From the NCBI GenBank assembly GCA_004102805.1, contig SCEG01000021.1, positions 1 to 50,720 on the forward strand: a DNA stretch of 50,720 nt. Reading direction: 5' to 3'. The translations under genes were made by a program, and so were the position numbers. The notes below the pieces were generated by a model, which was not told the DNA's origin, made no database searches, and saw nothing but the letters and a program-made list of their open reading frames with translations. Shown piece by piece: positions 15,914 through 24,350 of the stretch. The DNA is from Muribaculaceae bacterium Isolate-002 (NCI). GTDB taxonomy: Bacteria; Bacteroidota; Bacteroidia; Bacteroidales; Muribaculaceae. Within the stretch, counting starts at the first letter, position 1, and every line of letters starts with the position of its first letter.

Positions 15914-16921
15914 CTACTTTCCAAAAGTCCACTTTTGGGAAGTGGGGTTGTAGATTATCGAGAACTCGGCGAGCGAGCTTGCGAGGTTGGCGGTGGTGAT
16001 AAGGGAGCGACCGGGGAGCATCTTCTTTGCAAGGCCGACGGCGAAACGCAGTCGGATCATGCGGTGCTTCTTCGGGTTCTTGGGGTCGAGCAGGGAGATT
16101 GTCGAGCGGCCCCAGCCGATAGAGGGGGTGCCGTCGCGGCGTGTATGGACGGTGACGAGGGCATCAGGCGAGGTCGAGTAGCCTATGGCAACGGTTGTTT
16201 GCTCGGTCTTGGGATTGGTTGAGAAAGAGAGCGTCGAGCCGGATATTTTGACGGAGTGGACGGAGCCGTAGAGGTTCCACCCCTTGCGTTTGTCGCAGTA
16301 TTTCTTGGTGGCGCCTCCGGCCTCGATTACGAGCTTGTCGCCCCATTGGTTGCGCTTGCGCGTGTGCCGGAACAGGTAAGGCACATATCCGTCGGCTATG
16401 AGCTGCTGCGCACCATAAATTCTCAACGTGCCGTTAACGACGGCCACGGAGATTTGGGCGGTGTTGTACAGCCCTTTGGTGCCGTCGGTCATACCGAGTT
16501 TAGCCTGAATTTTTTCGAGCAGTGGCAGGATTTCGGCGATGCGGTTACGGGCGTTGTTGAGGTCAACGACCTGCTGCGCACGCATCGCCCCGGCACGCTC
16601 GGTGGTGGCCTGTTTGATGAAAAGGTTGTTCGAGGCGGTAGTGATAGAGCCGTTGCCGAGGTCAACGGCCTTGATGTTTGCGAGGATATTGTTGCGGTCG
16701 GCGGCACCTTGTTCAATGGAGCACACCGCTTGCCCTGCGGCCTTGAAGCCGTTGAGCAGGGTTTGAATAGCGGTGACGGTGTCGGACGTACCGGCAGTGG
16801 CGAGCAGGTCAGCGATGCGCTGCAAGATAGCACCGAGCGACTCCGGGGAAACGGAGTCCTTGGATTGCAGCTTTCGGAAGTCCGAGATAATCTGCGTGAG
16901 TGATTTAACGTCGATAGCCAT
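15914..16921 (-). CDS. Tail fibre or distal structural protein
   Basis: 335 residues. Residues 1-150 are helical (FRKLQSKDSVSPESLGAILQ, NNARNRIAEILPLLEKIQAK) and likely form a trimeric stalk; the remainder is beta-rich with many aromatic and Gly residues (VNGTLRIYGAQQLIADGYVP, FRHTRKRNQWGDKLVIEAGG). This stalk-plus-head plan, and the position between tail genes and the lysis cassette, suits a receptor-binding fibre. No enzymatic motif is visible. It has its own late promoter (16974-17008). A host-interaction role is inference. Confidence 0.5.
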   Translation of the reverse strand: MAIDVKSLTQIISDFRKLQSKDSVSPESLGAILQRIADLLATAGTSDTVTAIQTLLNGFKAAGQAVCSIEQGAADRNNILANIKAVDLGNGSITTASNNLFIKQATTERAGAMRAQQVVDLNNARNRIAEILPLLEKIQAKLGMTDGTKGLYNTAQISVAVVNGTLRIYGAQQLIADGYVPYLFRHTRKRNQWGDKLVIEAGGATKKYCDKRKGWNLYGSVHSVKISGSTLSFSTNPKTEQTTVAIGYSTSPDALVTVHTRRDGTPSIGWGRSTISLLDPKNPKKHRMIRLRFAVGLAKKMLPGRSLITTANLASSLAEFSIIYNPTSQKWTFGK

Positions 16922-16973
16922 ACGATAAGCGCCGGTGGCGCGGTTTATGGTTAATAAGTTTATGAGTTTACCG

Positions 16974-17008
16974 CAAAAGTATGGCTATCGGTTGGGCGGT
17001 GAAAAGAC
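16974..17008 (-). promoter_or_regulatory. Late promoter of fibre gene
   Basis: Minus strand: GTCTTTTC (17008-17001), 19 nt, TACTTTTG (16981-16974). Member of the six-promoter set. Confidence 0.7.
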
Positions 17009-17036
17009 AGGAAAGTTTGGTTTAGATTTGTTTGAA

Positions 17037-17068
17037 TTTGAAAGAATGAAAAAATATGATTAAATTTG
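17037..17068 (+). promoter_or_regulatory. Host-type promoter of secreted WG-repeat cargo gene
   Basis: TTTG (17037-17040), 20 nt, TAAATTTG (17061-17068); the start codon is at 17091. It diverges from the fibre promoter. Confidence 0.75.
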
Positions 17069-17090
17069 GCTTCACTAAATCAAACTGAAT

Positions 17091-18134
17091 ATGAATGCTC
17101 TACGCTATCTTATATTAGTTCTTTCTGCGATGTCGTCCTTTGCCGCATTTGCTGAAATTATCCACGTCACCGGCAAGATTGTGGAAAAAGAAAATGGTGA
17201 GCCGCTTATTGCAGTAACCGTTGGCAATACATATTCAAATCGCCCCGACAGTTTACTTACCGTAACCGATTTAGACGGTAATTTTGAGGTTGACGTGCAA
17301 GAGGGGCAGTTATTGAAGTTCAATTATATATCGTTTGCTGACACCATTGTACCGGCAAAGAAGAATATGTATATTGAACTATCTTACAGGCCGCTTTATG
17401 AAAACCCAGTATGGAATGTTGACGGTCTGCCAGTTGATATAGATTGTCCTGACATTTGGTATCAGGACATCTGCGGCGGCATAGGATTAGTTGATATTTT
17501 TCTTGATTACAATCGTGCATTAAATAAAGATGATATAGTTGATATATCATTAGAAAAGAAAACGGTTGCGGTGCAAAATATACTCTATTCGGGAGTCTGC
17601 GCCATAACTACTAAACCTGTGACAATAGGTGTGATTGTGGACGGAGAGTTAAAAAAGATTGTTACTGAAAATGCAGGGAAGCTATTGGGAAAACAATCTT
17701 TGATGAATTTTGCCAAGAGTATAACCGAATTAGACAAAAATATAATAGATGTTCTTGCGATTGACGCTCTCAACCCTAAATACGCTTTTTGCAATCCCGT
17801 TGCAGATAAATTTTTAATTATCTGCACTGAAAACCAATATCCTAATATCTCCCAAACCGAATATCGCCCATTTCAATATGATAATGGCGATGACTACATA
17901 TCTGACGGACGATTTAGAATTGTTGATAAAGAAGGTAAAATAGGATATGCAACCGAAGGAGGTGCAGTGATTATCACTCCGAGATACGCTTTTGGATATC
18001 CTTTTTCAAATGGTAAAGCCAAAGTTACAGATGAAGGACATCTGGCAGAGGTTGAAGGCAGTAATGGCGAATACCATTATTGGGAAAGCAATAATTGGTG
18101 TTGGATTGACAAAATGGGTAATATCATCAGGTGA
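17091..18134 (+). CDS. Secreted protein with carboxypeptidase-like regulatory domain and WG-type repeat (cargo)
   Basis: 347 residues. Signal peptide MNALRYLILVLSAMSSFAAF, then a carboxypeptidase D regulatory-like beta-sandwich (residues 25-95: VTGKIVEKENGEPLIAVTVG, DLDGNFEVDV), which in Bacteroidales often precedes TonB-linked or surface proteins. A middle part without recognised domain follows, and the end (about 275-345) has WG-type repeat features (DGRFRIVDKEGKIGYATEGG, NNWCWIDKMGNIIR). It is AT-richer than neighbouring phage genes, reads against them, has a host-type promoter and overlaps the 3' end of the tail gene at 18127-18573. This suggests a lysogenic-conversion gene that acts at the cell envelope; function unknown. 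Confidence 0.7.
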   Translation: MNALRYLILVLSAMSSFAAFAEIIHVTGKIVEKENGEPLIAVTVGNTYSNRPDSLLTVTDLDGNFEVDVQEGQLLKFNYISFADTIVPAKKNMYIELSYRPLYENPVWNVDGLPVDIDCPDIWYQDICGGIGLVDIFLDYNRALNKDDIVDISLEKKTVAVQNILYSGVCAITTKPVTIGVIVDGELKKIVTENAGKLLGKQSLMNFAKSITELDKNIIDVLAIDALNPKYAFCNPVADKFLIICTENQYPNISQTEYRPFQYDNGDDYISDGRFRIVDKEGKIGYATEGGAVIITPRYAFGYPFSNGKAKVTDEGHLAEVEGSNGEYHYWESNNWCWIDKMGNIIR

Positions 18135-18573
18135 CGAAGCGACGGGAAATGTTGCGAGTGAGGGCGTTGCTGACGGTGTCGGCAAGGTCGCGTCCGAGGT
18201 TATCGGCGTAGAAGTCGCGTATGTTCATCACGGAGGCATAGTATTTGCGGCTGAACCAACGGCGGCGTTTACGGGCGTTGTCACGTCCGAGATCGCCGGG
18301 GTTGCCGCGTGGCGTGTTTGAGCCGGTGGCGTAGTCGACGAACAGGCCATACAGGTTAAATGATTGTTCGAGTGTGATAGATGTATATTTGCCGTCGGCG
18401 TTCATACGCACGGCAAGCGTCGAGCGGTAAAGTGCGCCGGTGTCTATGACCCCGAGCAGAGCAATTTGCTCGCGCCCAATCCGCACCATAGTCGCATTGA
18501 ACGCTTTTACATAGCGTTCACGCGCCTTTTGTGCGGATTGGGAATTTGAAATTGGGGATTGGGAATTGGACAT
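18127..18573 (-). CDS. Tail completion / HK97 gp10-like protein
   Basis: 148 residues. After a repeat-derived N-terminus (MSNSQSPISNSQSAQ) the body ARERYVKAFNATMVRIGREQ, DTGALYRSTLAVRMNADGKY, FNLYGLFVDYATGSNT and the basic RKRRRWFSRKYYASV resemble the small head-tail joining or tail-completion proteins of siphoviruses, in which a GxLxxS segment precedes a beta-sheet. It lies between tail genes. The real start may be later than 18573 because the first 15 residues come from the heptamer repeat. Family is a moderate guess. Confidence 0.5.
   Translation of the reverse strand: MSNSQSPISNSQSAQKARERYVKAFNATMVRIGREQIALLGVIDTGALYRSTLAVRMNADGKYTSITLEQSFNLYGLFVDYATGSNTPRGNPGDLGRDNARKRRRWFSRKYYASVMNIRDFYADNLGRDLADTVSNALTRNISRRFVT
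18535..18569. repeat. Heptamer-type dispersed repeat at start of tail gene
   Basis: GATTGGGAATTTGAAATTGG-type tandem heptamers encode NSQSPISNSQ at the N-terminus of the minus-strand gene and also lie in the -33 region of the divergent IVS gene. Confidence 0.75.
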
Positions 18574-18580
18574 AAATGTT

Positions 18581-18588
18581 TATCTTTG
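18581..18588 (+). promoter_or_regulatory. -7 box of the IVS-type four-helix gene
   Basis: TATCTTTG, 16 nt upstream of ATG 18605. No TTTG at the usual -33 distance; the heptamer repeat occupies that place. Confidence 0.55.
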
Positions 18589-18604
18589 CGCAAAGATTGA
18601 GAAT

Positions 18605-18964
18605 ATGGCAGTTATAACTTTTGAAGACCTCGATGCTTGGCGAGAGAGTATGAAGCTCGTCAAGGACGTTTACGCACTCACAAAGAAATTTCCACAGGAG
18701 GAACGATTTGGCTTGACAAGTCAGGTACAAAGGGCGGTTGTTTCTATTCCGTCGAACATCGCAGAGGGGCATGGAAGATATTCTAAATCTGAATTTGCAA
18801 ATTTTGTGTCTATCTCACACGGCTCACTAAATGAAGTGCGGACACAAATACGTATTGCTCAAATGCTTGGCTACATTTCCGATAATGAGGCAAATGACAT
18901 CATAGCCAAATGCACTACTATTGGAAAAATCCTCGGAGGATTGATGAAATCACTTAAACAATAG
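18605..18964 (+). CDS. Four-helix bundle protein (23S rRNA intervening-sequence type)
   Basis: 119 residues from ATG 18605, chosen because the -7 box ends at 18588, downstream of an alternative start at 18566. FEDLDAWRESMKLVKDVYAL, FPQEERFGLTSQVQRAVVSI, PSNIAEGHGRYSKSEFANFV and SHGSLNEVRTQIRIAQMLGY are the four helices and loops that define the family. The name comes from relatives found within 23S rRNA intervening sequences, but most copies, as here, stand alone; the role is unknown. It reads against the tail genes and is AT-rich, a typical cargo gene. Confidence 0.9.
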   Translation: MAVITFEDLDAWRESMKLVKDVYALTKKFPQEERFGLTSQVQRAVVSIPSNIAEGHGRYSKSEFANFVSISHGSLNEVRTQIRIAQMLGYISDNEANDIIAKCTTIGKILGGLMKSLKQ

Positions 18965-18979
18965 GTATTCAACGGGTTT

Positions 18980-19486
18980 CTAATCCCCGGTCACCCATTC
19001 CTCTTTACAATAGCGTAGATCTGTAAAACAGTCTACCGCTATTGTAAAGTATGCGCCGGCGGCTCCCGAGAAAAAATAGCGGTCTATCTCGTTGAACGAT
19101 ATTCGGGGGTCGATGTAGATGCAGTTCTGCTCCAGACGGACTTTTTCGAGGATAAGGCGCGTTGCGAATTGGCGGAACAGCTCGCGTATGGTTGCCATAC
19201 ATTCGGCCCGTGCCTCCATATCTTCGGCGGCGTGTCGCATAGCGAAGAATACGGTCTTGATGCGTCGAGTGCGAGGTGTGTTGTTGAGGTCGGTGTAGCC
19301 GTCGGCTACGTCCGACACGCAGACAAATGCAGCGGTGTTCTGCATTTGCGCGACGGCTTCCTCGAAGCCCTCCAAACCGCTGACGCGGCAGAAGGTGAAG
19401 CCTTCGGCCAGAGCGAGGCGGTTGGCGGCGGTCAATTTCTCGAAAAATTTATCAGCCGCCCACGTTCCTTTGAGTTGGGCTGTCAT
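18980..19486 (-). CDS. Phage tail-region protein, tail terminator candidate
   Basis: 168 residues, alpha/beta composition. TAANRLALAEGFTFCRVSGL at the start and TRRIKTVFFAMRHAAEDMEA, ISFNEIDRYFFSGAAGAYFT further on suggest a compact fold. It overlaps the preceding gene by four bases (ATGA) and precedes the tail-completion gene, a position often held by tail terminator or neck proteins. I do not recognise the family; the role is inferred from gene order. Confidence 0.45.
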   Translation of the reverse strand: MTAQLKGTWAADKFFEKLTAANRLALAEGFTFCRVSGLEGFEEAVAQMQNTAAFVCVSDVADGYTDLNNTPRTRRIKTVFFAMRHAAEDMEARAECMATIRELFRQFATRLILEKVRLEQNCIYIDPRISFNEIDRYFFSGAAGAYFTIAVDCFTDLRYCKEEWVTGD

Positions 19487-20244
19487 TTCTTGTTGAGTTG
19501 GGAGTTGAGCTGTTTGTACTCACGGGCTTGCGCATTTAGCTCGGTAAGTGCGCGGTGAGTATCGAGGGCGAGGACTTCGGCCTCTTTTGTGACATCGCCT
19601 TTGGTGAGGGCACGGATTTGTGCGTTCACGGCATCTTCGATGCGGGAACGGGAAATTGGGGATTGGGAATTGGCAAGCAGGTTTCCGTCTTCCGTTTCCG
19701 GGTTTCCAGAAAAGAAGTCGGAGTATCGGCTTGCGAGCGAGGATTTGAGCGATGCGACCCAGTAGAAAATGGCGATGCGCTCGTCGGGGGCGAGCGGTGT
19801 CTTGATGCCGGGGTATACCACCGAGGCGATTTCGTCGAGCAGTGTATCGTCCTGTGTTTGGAGATAGCCTTGGTAGAGGTTATCGACGATGATGTATTGC
19901 TCAAATGGCACCTCGTCGAAGTCGGCGGCGATGCCGGGGCGGTGTTTGAGTTTTACGGGGCGAATTGGAGAAGTCGGGAGCGAGCCGAGCCAATCGAGGT
20001 TCGGGAGCAGTTCGGCGAGTGTGAGCGGCGTAACCTCGAAAAGGAAGCGTCCTTTTCGGAGCAGGTAGCCGTCGGTGTTTTGCTTGCCAATAACTTTGGT
20101 GCCCGTCCAATGGAGCAAGCAAAGAGTCTTCACCTCGTCGGAGGTGAAATTTTGAGCGAGCAGTTGATAAACATAGCGTAGCTGTTTATCGGAGAGTTCG
20201 TGCCACCCCTGCGGCACGATGAAATTTATTGAAATTGTCTGCAT
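19483..20244 (-). CDS. Conserved phage structural-region protein
   Basis: 253 residues, starting MQTISINFIVPQGWHELSDK. Mostly helical (LRYVYQLLAQNFTSDEVKTL, LDEIASVVYPGIKTPLAPDE) with a C-terminal amphipathic helix (LDTHRALTELNAQAREYKQL). A heptamer-repeat insertion encodes LANSQSPISRSR near residue 195, in a likely surface linker. It is the first gene below the late promoter at 20268-20302 and overlaps the next gene by four bases. Homologues occur in other Bacteroidales prophages between portal and tail genes; function unknown, possibly a chaperone or connector. Confidence 0.5.
   Translation of the reverse strand: MQTISINFIVPQGWHELSDKQLRYVYQLLAQNFTSDEVKTLCLLHWTGTKVIGKQNTDGYLLRKGRFLFEVTPLTLAELLPNLDWLGSLPTSPIRPVKLKHRPGIAADFDEVPFEQYIIVDNLYQGYLQTQDDTLLDEIASVVYPGIKTPLAPDERIAIFYWVASLKSSLASRYSDFFSGNPETEDGNLLANSQSPISRSRIEDAVNAQIRALTKGDVTKEAEVLALDTHRALTELNAQAREYKQLNSQLNKK
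19651..19673. repeat. Heptamer-type dispersed repeat within a coding gene
   Basis: GGAAATTGGGGATTGGGAAT plus TGG, in frame with the minus-strand gene (encodes NSQSPIS). Confidence 0.75.
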
Positions 20245-20267
20245 AGAAAAAGGGCTTTAACGCACTG

Positions 20268-20302
20268 CGAAAGTACGGTAAAGCCCTCTATGCGGAAAAG
20301 AC
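20268..20302 (-). promoter_or_regulatory. Late promoter of the 19483-20244 operon
   Basis: Minus strand: GTCTTTTC (20302-20295), 19 nt, TACTTTCG (20275-20268). A hairpin (GGGCTTTA at 20252-20259 with TAAAGCCC at 20279-20286) surrounds the -7 box. Confidence 0.6.
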
Positions 20303-20313
20303 AGGGGCCTGTC

Positions 20314-20640
20314 TTACATTTTTACTTTTGGATATTCACGAGGAAATAGTTTGTGGAGTACTTCTTGTTTCGATGAGTTGATGATTTCTTTGTCGGATTT
20401 CAGAATTTCTCCATTCGGGAGCGAATATGTACGTTCAACCACAGTTCGGTTGGGGGCATCTTTAACTGCCGTAACATTTGTTACCACAATAACTTCAACA
20501 CCTCCGTCGGTATTACCCTTGCAAGGATTATTCTTTTGTGTCAGGTCAATTTCCGACCCATAATAATGAGCTGTGACAGTTTCCGCAGACAATGGGAGCA
20601 CGGCACAAAGAGCGATGAATAGAGTGTAAAATATTTTCAT
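20314..20640 (-). CDS. Small secreted protein (cargo)
   Basis: 108 residues. Signal peptide MKIFYTLFIALCAVLPLSAE with a signal-peptidase I site after LSA; the mature part is about 88 residues, polar, with GSEIDLTQKNNPCKGNTDGG and a single Cys. No domain recognised. It has a separate host-type promoter (20711-20742), is AT-rich relative to the phage genes, and sits between two late operons, so it is most likely expressed in the lysogen and acts in the periplasm or outside the cell. Confidence 0.65.
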   Translation of the reverse strand: MKIFYTLFIALCAVLPLSAETVTAHYYGSEIDLTQKNNPCKGNTDGGVEVIVVTNVTAVKDAPNRTVVERTYSLPNGEILKSDKEIINSSKQEVLHKLFPREYPKVKM

Positions 20641-20710
20641 ATTATTATAGCTAATTTATGTTATAACAGACTATGCTGTAAAATTGTTCGCGTGAAGTGA
20701 TATATCTTTG

Positions 20711-20742
20711 CAAATATAGGGATAAATTCTACAATAGACAAA
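20711..20742 (-). promoter_or_regulatory. Host-type promoter of small secreted protein
   Basis: Minus strand: TTTG (20742-20739), 20 nt, TATATTTG (20718-20711); 5' UTR about 65 nt. A forward TATCTTTG overlaps at 20703-20710. Confidence 0.7.
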
Positions 20743-20822
20743 TAATAAGTTGAAGCAAAATATATTATGGCCTCCGGTTCAGTCGTCGCTTGCGTGGAGG
20801 CTTATGTTGGCTACGGGTATGC

Positions 20823-21662
20823 TCAAAAGAAGTAGCCGGAGGCTTCTTTGCGGTTGCGGAACGTCGGGGGCGTGAACAATCGGGCGGTGTCGGAGCTGTG
20901 CCATTCGGGAAAATCGGTCGGGCGGTGGCGTATGATGTTGACTATATCGGCGAGGCGTCGGCTGTTGAACGTGCCTTTATGCAGGTAGGCTATGAGCTGC
21001 GCCTTGATTTGGCGGACTACATCGTGGCGGACTGGTGGCAGATCTCCGCGCAGGTTATCTGCCCGGAGCGCTGACATCAGTTCCGGCGACAACCATTCCT
21101 CGGCCAACGATGCCTCCAAGTCTATGATTTGGGGGCGGAGTTCGAGGTAACGCTCCCAGTTGGGGGAATTGGAAATTGGGGATTGGGCGACAATTTCCAA
21201 AGTCGGAAAGAGGGTTGCGCCGAAGAAAGCGGCTTGCCCGGAGTTGAGCCACCGGCTCGCGCCCGGCAGCTCGGGCAAGAGCGCGGCGATGCAGTCGTCG
21301 CGGTGGGTCAGCATAGAGCCGACAAGTCGGTCGACACGCATCTTCGATGCGGCGACGAGGTTTTGGGTGCCGACGGTGGCGAAGCCGTTGGGTGTAAGCA
21401 CAAGGTCGAGCGAGGGTATGGCACGGCGCATGGCGTCGGCGACGACGAGCCGGGCGGTGGCTATGCGGATAGGGTTGCTATCCGTGTAGCCGCAGATTGT
21501 GTTGTAGGTCGGCTCGGAAGTGAAAGTGTCCTTGACCCACGCTTCGGCGAGGTCGAGGAAGGGAGCGAGCTTGTCAAAGAGCGGCGTTTCGCCTTTGACT
21601 GTGATTAGGCTGTTGGGAATTAAGGCCGTCAGTTCCTCGTTGCTGTTGATTATCTTTGCCAT
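20823..21662 (-). CDS. DUF6712-type phage protein, head-tail connector candidate
   Basis: 279 residues. MAKIINSNEELTALIPNSLI at the start, two long helical repeats (FLDLAEAWVKDTFTSEPTYN; YLELRPQIIDLEASLAEEWL) and RLADIVNIIRHRPTDFPEWH near the C-terminus are features I associate with the DUF6712 family of Bacteroidales prophages. It directly follows the portal gene, so a head-completion or adaptor role is likely but unproven. A heptamer-repeat insertion encodes AQSPISNSPNW near residue 165, between two helices. Confidence 0.6.
   Translation of the reverse strand: MAKIINSNEELTALIPNSLITVKGETPLFDKLAPFLDLAEAWVKDTFTSEPTYNTICGYTDSNPIRIATARLVVADAMRRAIPSLDLVLTPNGFATVGTQNLVAASKMRVDRLVGSMLTHRDDCIAALLPELPGASRWLNSGQAAFFGATLFPTLEIVAQSPISNSPNWERYLELRPQIIDLEASLAEEWLSPELMSALRADNLRGDLPPVRHDVVRQIKAQLIAYLHKGTFNSRRLADIVNIIRHRPTDFPEWHSSDTARLFTPPTFRNRKEASGYFF
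21161..21187. repeat. Heptamer-type dispersed repeat within the DUF6712-type gene
   Basis: TGGGGGAATTGGAAATTGGG plus GATTGGG, in frame; encodes QSPISNSPN. Confidence 0.75.
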
Positions 21663-21698
21663 AATGTTGTATCAGGTAAGAGTATTGAAGTGAATACT

Positions 21699-23081
21699 TT
21701 ACGCCTTGTCACCCGTGACTTTGACTTCTTTTGCGTCTTGGTGTTCGTCGAGGGTGGTTAATTGGATAAAGGGCACATCGACGGTGACGCCCTGCCAGGC
21801 GTTGAATTTGATAATGATGCGGTGGACGGTAAAGAGCAGGTCGTGGTATGGCTTTTGGAGAGCCTGGGCTATGGTGTACAGCTCGCGCTTGTCGGAGCCG
21901 GAGTTGTTGGTCTGCGCCTTTCCGGGCACGGAGCCGACGAGGTTTGAGTGGACGCGCATAGTGAAGCATATCATATTGATAGCTTCCTGAATGTCGGTTT
22001 CCCAATCGCCGCCCTCTTTGGTGGCGTCGATTTTGTTTATCACAACGTCGTGCTGCTCCTTTCCGTCGGGAGTGATGTAGAACGTGGAAAACCACGCTTT
22101 GCCGGAGTTTTCCGCGCCGGTGAGAAAATCAAGAATTGATTGTTTCTCACGGACGATGCGCTCCTGTTGCTTGCGGCGGTCGGTGATGCCCTCGGCACGG
22201 AAAATCGACTCCCAATATTTCGCGGAGATTTCGATTTGGTATTTTATGGGGGCGTGGTTTTTGAGCTTCGCTTCCTTTGCTATGCCGATGAGCTGCTTGA
22301 TGTTGTACCACTTGCCCCGGAACAGCGAGGCATAGTAAGGTATGGGGTAATAGGTGGAGTCAACGGTGGGTATGCGGCTCACGATTGCGAATTTTCGCAA
22401 TCGTGGGGAATTGGGGATTGGGGATTGGGTACCGGGGGGCAGGTTTCTTGTTCCCGGTTTCCGCTCGCGCTCCAAGCGAGCTTGCAGATCACGCCACGGC
22501 GCGGAGGGGTCGAGCAGGTCTATGACCTCGATGTCGGAGGGAGAAGCGACGCACTTTCGCCAGTTGGCGTAAAGGACGGAGGGGATTTTGCCGACGGTGT
22601 CGGCAGGGGCGAAGCGGCAGTAACAGGCTTCCTTGCGCAAGAGGCGCACAATCTTTGTGCCGTCCTCGTTGAGAATAAGCACACTGACGGCGAAGCCGAA
22701 GTGCTTCAAGTCCTGACTGACGCCGAGAAAGTATGCGGCGAGGTCGTTGTCCAAATAGAAGTCTTCGACTTCTTGTTTAGTGATTGGAGTTGAGAGTTTA
22801 GTGTCGTAGCGCAACCCTGCGCCATAGCACACCTCGGCGTTGAAGCATTGGCAGGTGGCGAGGGTTTCGTCTTTCTCTATGAGGTCGAGAATATCGAAAG
22901 GCATTTGGTTGTCGCCGCCCCACGGGATATAAGAGAGCTTATAGTCTATGAGCGTCGGCACTATGTCGGTGTCCTCACGGAACACCGACTGCGAATTGAC
23001 GGTAAAGGCAGCACGGGCTTCAAGTCCGGGCAGTTGATCCACGGAGCTGAAATTAAGGTCGTTTGAAAAAGAAAAGTCCAT
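21699..23081 (-). CDS. Phage portal protein
   Basis: 460 residues. The N-terminus (VPTLIDYKLSYIPWGGDNQM, FDILDLIEKDETLATCQCFN), the central AYFLGVSQDLKHFGFAVSVL and the C-terminal pattern NMICFTMRVHSNLVGSVPGK with following DKRELYTIAQALQKPYHDLL fit Bacteroidales siphovirus portals, which form the dodecameric DNA gate of the head. It has a late promoter 20 nt upstream (23101-23135) and is followed by the connector candidate. A heptamer-repeat insertion (22406-22429) encodes PPGTQSPIPNSP, adjoining a 9-bp inverted repeat (22381-22404). Confidence 0.8.
   Translation of the reverse strand: MDFSFSNDLNFSSVDQLPGLEARAAFTVNSQSVFREDTDIVPTLIDYKLSYIPWGGDNQMPFDILDLIEKDETLATCQCFNAEVCYGAGLRYDTKLSTPITKQEVEDFYLDNDLAAYFLGVSQDLKHFGFAVSVLILNEDGTKIVRLLRKEACYCRFAPADTVGKIPSVLYANWRKCVASPSDIEVIDLLDPSAPWRDLQARLERERKPGTRNLPPGTQSPIPNSPRLRKFAIVSRIPTVDSTYYPIPYYASLFRGKWYNIKQLIGIAKEAKLKNHAPIKYQIEISAKYWESIFRAEGITDRRKQQERIVREKQSILDFLTGAENSGKAWFSTFYITPDGKEQHDVVINKIDATKEGGDWETDIQEAINMICFTMRVHSNLVGSVPGKAQTNNSGSDKRELYTIAQALQKPYHDLLFTVHRIIIKFNAWQGVTVDVPFIQLTTLDEHQDAKEVKVTGDKA
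22381..22429. repeat. Heptamer-type repeat and adjoining palindrome within portal gene
   Basis: GGGGAATTGGGGATTGGGGA plus TTGG at 22406-22429, next to ACGATTGCG (22381-22389) / CGCAATCGT (22396-22404). Both are in frame with the portal gene. Confidence 0.7.
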
Positions 23082-23100
23082 AACATTGAGGTTGGTGGCT

Positions 23101-23135
23101 CAAAGTTATGGACGATATGATGAGCGCGAAAAGAC
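23101..23135 (-). promoter_or_regulatory. Late promoter of portal gene
   Basis: Minus strand: GTCTTTTC (23135-23128), 19 nt, TAACTTTG (23108-23101). Confidence 0.75.
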
Positions 23136-23137
23136 GC

Positions 23138-24286
23138 TTATTTGTCAATCAAAGGTAAGCAGGTTGGGTGCCATTCAAGAATTGTCTTAAAAATTTCTTC
23201 CTTTGTTCTTGCCGGTGGCGGATCAATCCTATCAGCAAGAGTGGCAACCCAAACGTCGTCGTAAATATCTATAAGCTGCATACCGCTAAAATCCTTAACG
23301 GGCTTCACAAATATAAAACCGTCACAATAATCTATCATTTTTAGATTAGCAGTGTAAGGGTCGCCGTTATCGGGATTTTCCGTCCAAGGTTCTCTCCCTG
23401 AATTTTTACCTGCATAGAGTTGACAGGGAGTAAGAGGAAAACCAGCATCAATATCAAAACCGACTGGATTGTTCCCTTTCAACTCAAAAGCACGGTCAAT
23501 CTCTCCGCCGTCTATAAGAGTCCAAGTGGTTTCTTCATTTGGAATATAACCATACGACCCCATAAAACCACCCCAAAGATTTATTGAGAATATATCATTG
23601 GGATAACACACCTTAATGGCTTTTGCAGCACTCGGATAATTATAATAATATCCTTTGCCGCCGCGTGGTAATTGGCCGCGTGTTTGATATTGCGTGTGAG
23701 CTTGCCCGGCATAAAAAATAGTTTTTTTGCCGGAGCGTATGCAGTTTCTTAAAATATTGGCGATATTTTCATCACGCGCCTCCGGAATTCTCGGTATATC
23801 ATCGGGGTCAAGCAATAATATGCGAGTTTTAAGGCTGTCCGGCTTTTGCATATTGGTTTCCCATACGGTATAAAGCACATCACGATACCCTTTATAGGGG
23901 TTTCCTAACACATCGGGAGCGTCAAGAAGAATTTTATTGGCAAACGCTTCATTCCATTTCTTGCCAAAAGCCAAAGAGTCAGCAAGCATTTGGTCGCGCT
24001 CGTTGCCAAATTCAAGTGCTAAATTACTGATATGAGTGTCTGCGGTATATCCGACATTTCGGAGTACATCGCATAAAAACTCGCTATGGTCGGCAATCCA
24101 GTGGTCTTCCCCGATAGCAACAATTTTATGAGAGCGCAGTTTATCTGCGATATAATCAAATGGAGCTTTGCCTTTGTCTATATATTGAAGTACAACTTTG
24201 GCTCGGTCGTTTTTTTGTTTAGCAAAACACGACATAGGCAACCCCAAAAGGCAAAGCAATATAATGAGTAGAGTGCGATGTTTCAT
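23138..24286 (-). CDS. Secreted erythromycin-esterase/TIKI-like protein (cargo)
   Basis: 382 residues from ATG 24286, the first start after the promoter. Signal peptide MKHRTLLIILLCLLGLPMSC with Cys after it, possibly a lipoprotein site. The segment KIVAIGEDHWIADHSEFLCD resembles the GExH motif of erythromycin esterase-like and haem-uptake/TIKI superfamily proteins; ALEFGNERDQ, IFYAGQAHTQYQTRG and GFDIDAGFPL would be further core strands. Substrate unknown. It is AT-rich, has a perfect host-type promoter and sits between two late units, so it is probably expressed by the lysogen and located in the envelope. Superfamily assignment is moderate. Confidence 0.6.
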   Translation of the reverse strand: MKHRTLLIILLCLLGLPMSCFAKQKNDRAKVVLQYIDKGKAPFDYIADKLRSHKIVAIGEDHWIADHSEFLCDVLRNVGYTADTHISNLALEFGNERDQMLADSLAFGKKWNEAFANKILLDAPDVLGNPYKGYRDVLYTVWETNMQKPDSLKTRILLLDPDDIPRIPEARDENIANILRNCIRSGKKTIFYAGQAHTQYQTRGQLPRGGKGYYYNYPSAAKAIKVCYPNDIFSINLWGGFMGSYGYIPNEETTWTLIDGGEIDRAFELKGNNPVGFDIDAGFPLTPCQLYAGKNSGREPWTENPDNGDPYTANLKMIDYCDGFIFVKPVKDFSGMQLIDIYDDVWVATLADRIDPPPARTKEEIFKTILEWHPTCLPLIDK

Positions 24287-24316
24287 ATATGCGTAACGAG
24301 AGGTGTTGAATATTCG

Positions 24317-24348
24317 CAAATTTACGCATTTTCAGTGGAATACGCAAA
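24317..24348 (-). promoter_or_regulatory. Host-type promoter of esterase-like cargo gene
   Basis: Minus strand: TTTG (24348-24345), 20 nt, TAAATTTG (24324-24317); start codon at 24286. Confidence 0.8.
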
Positions 24349-24350
24349 TG

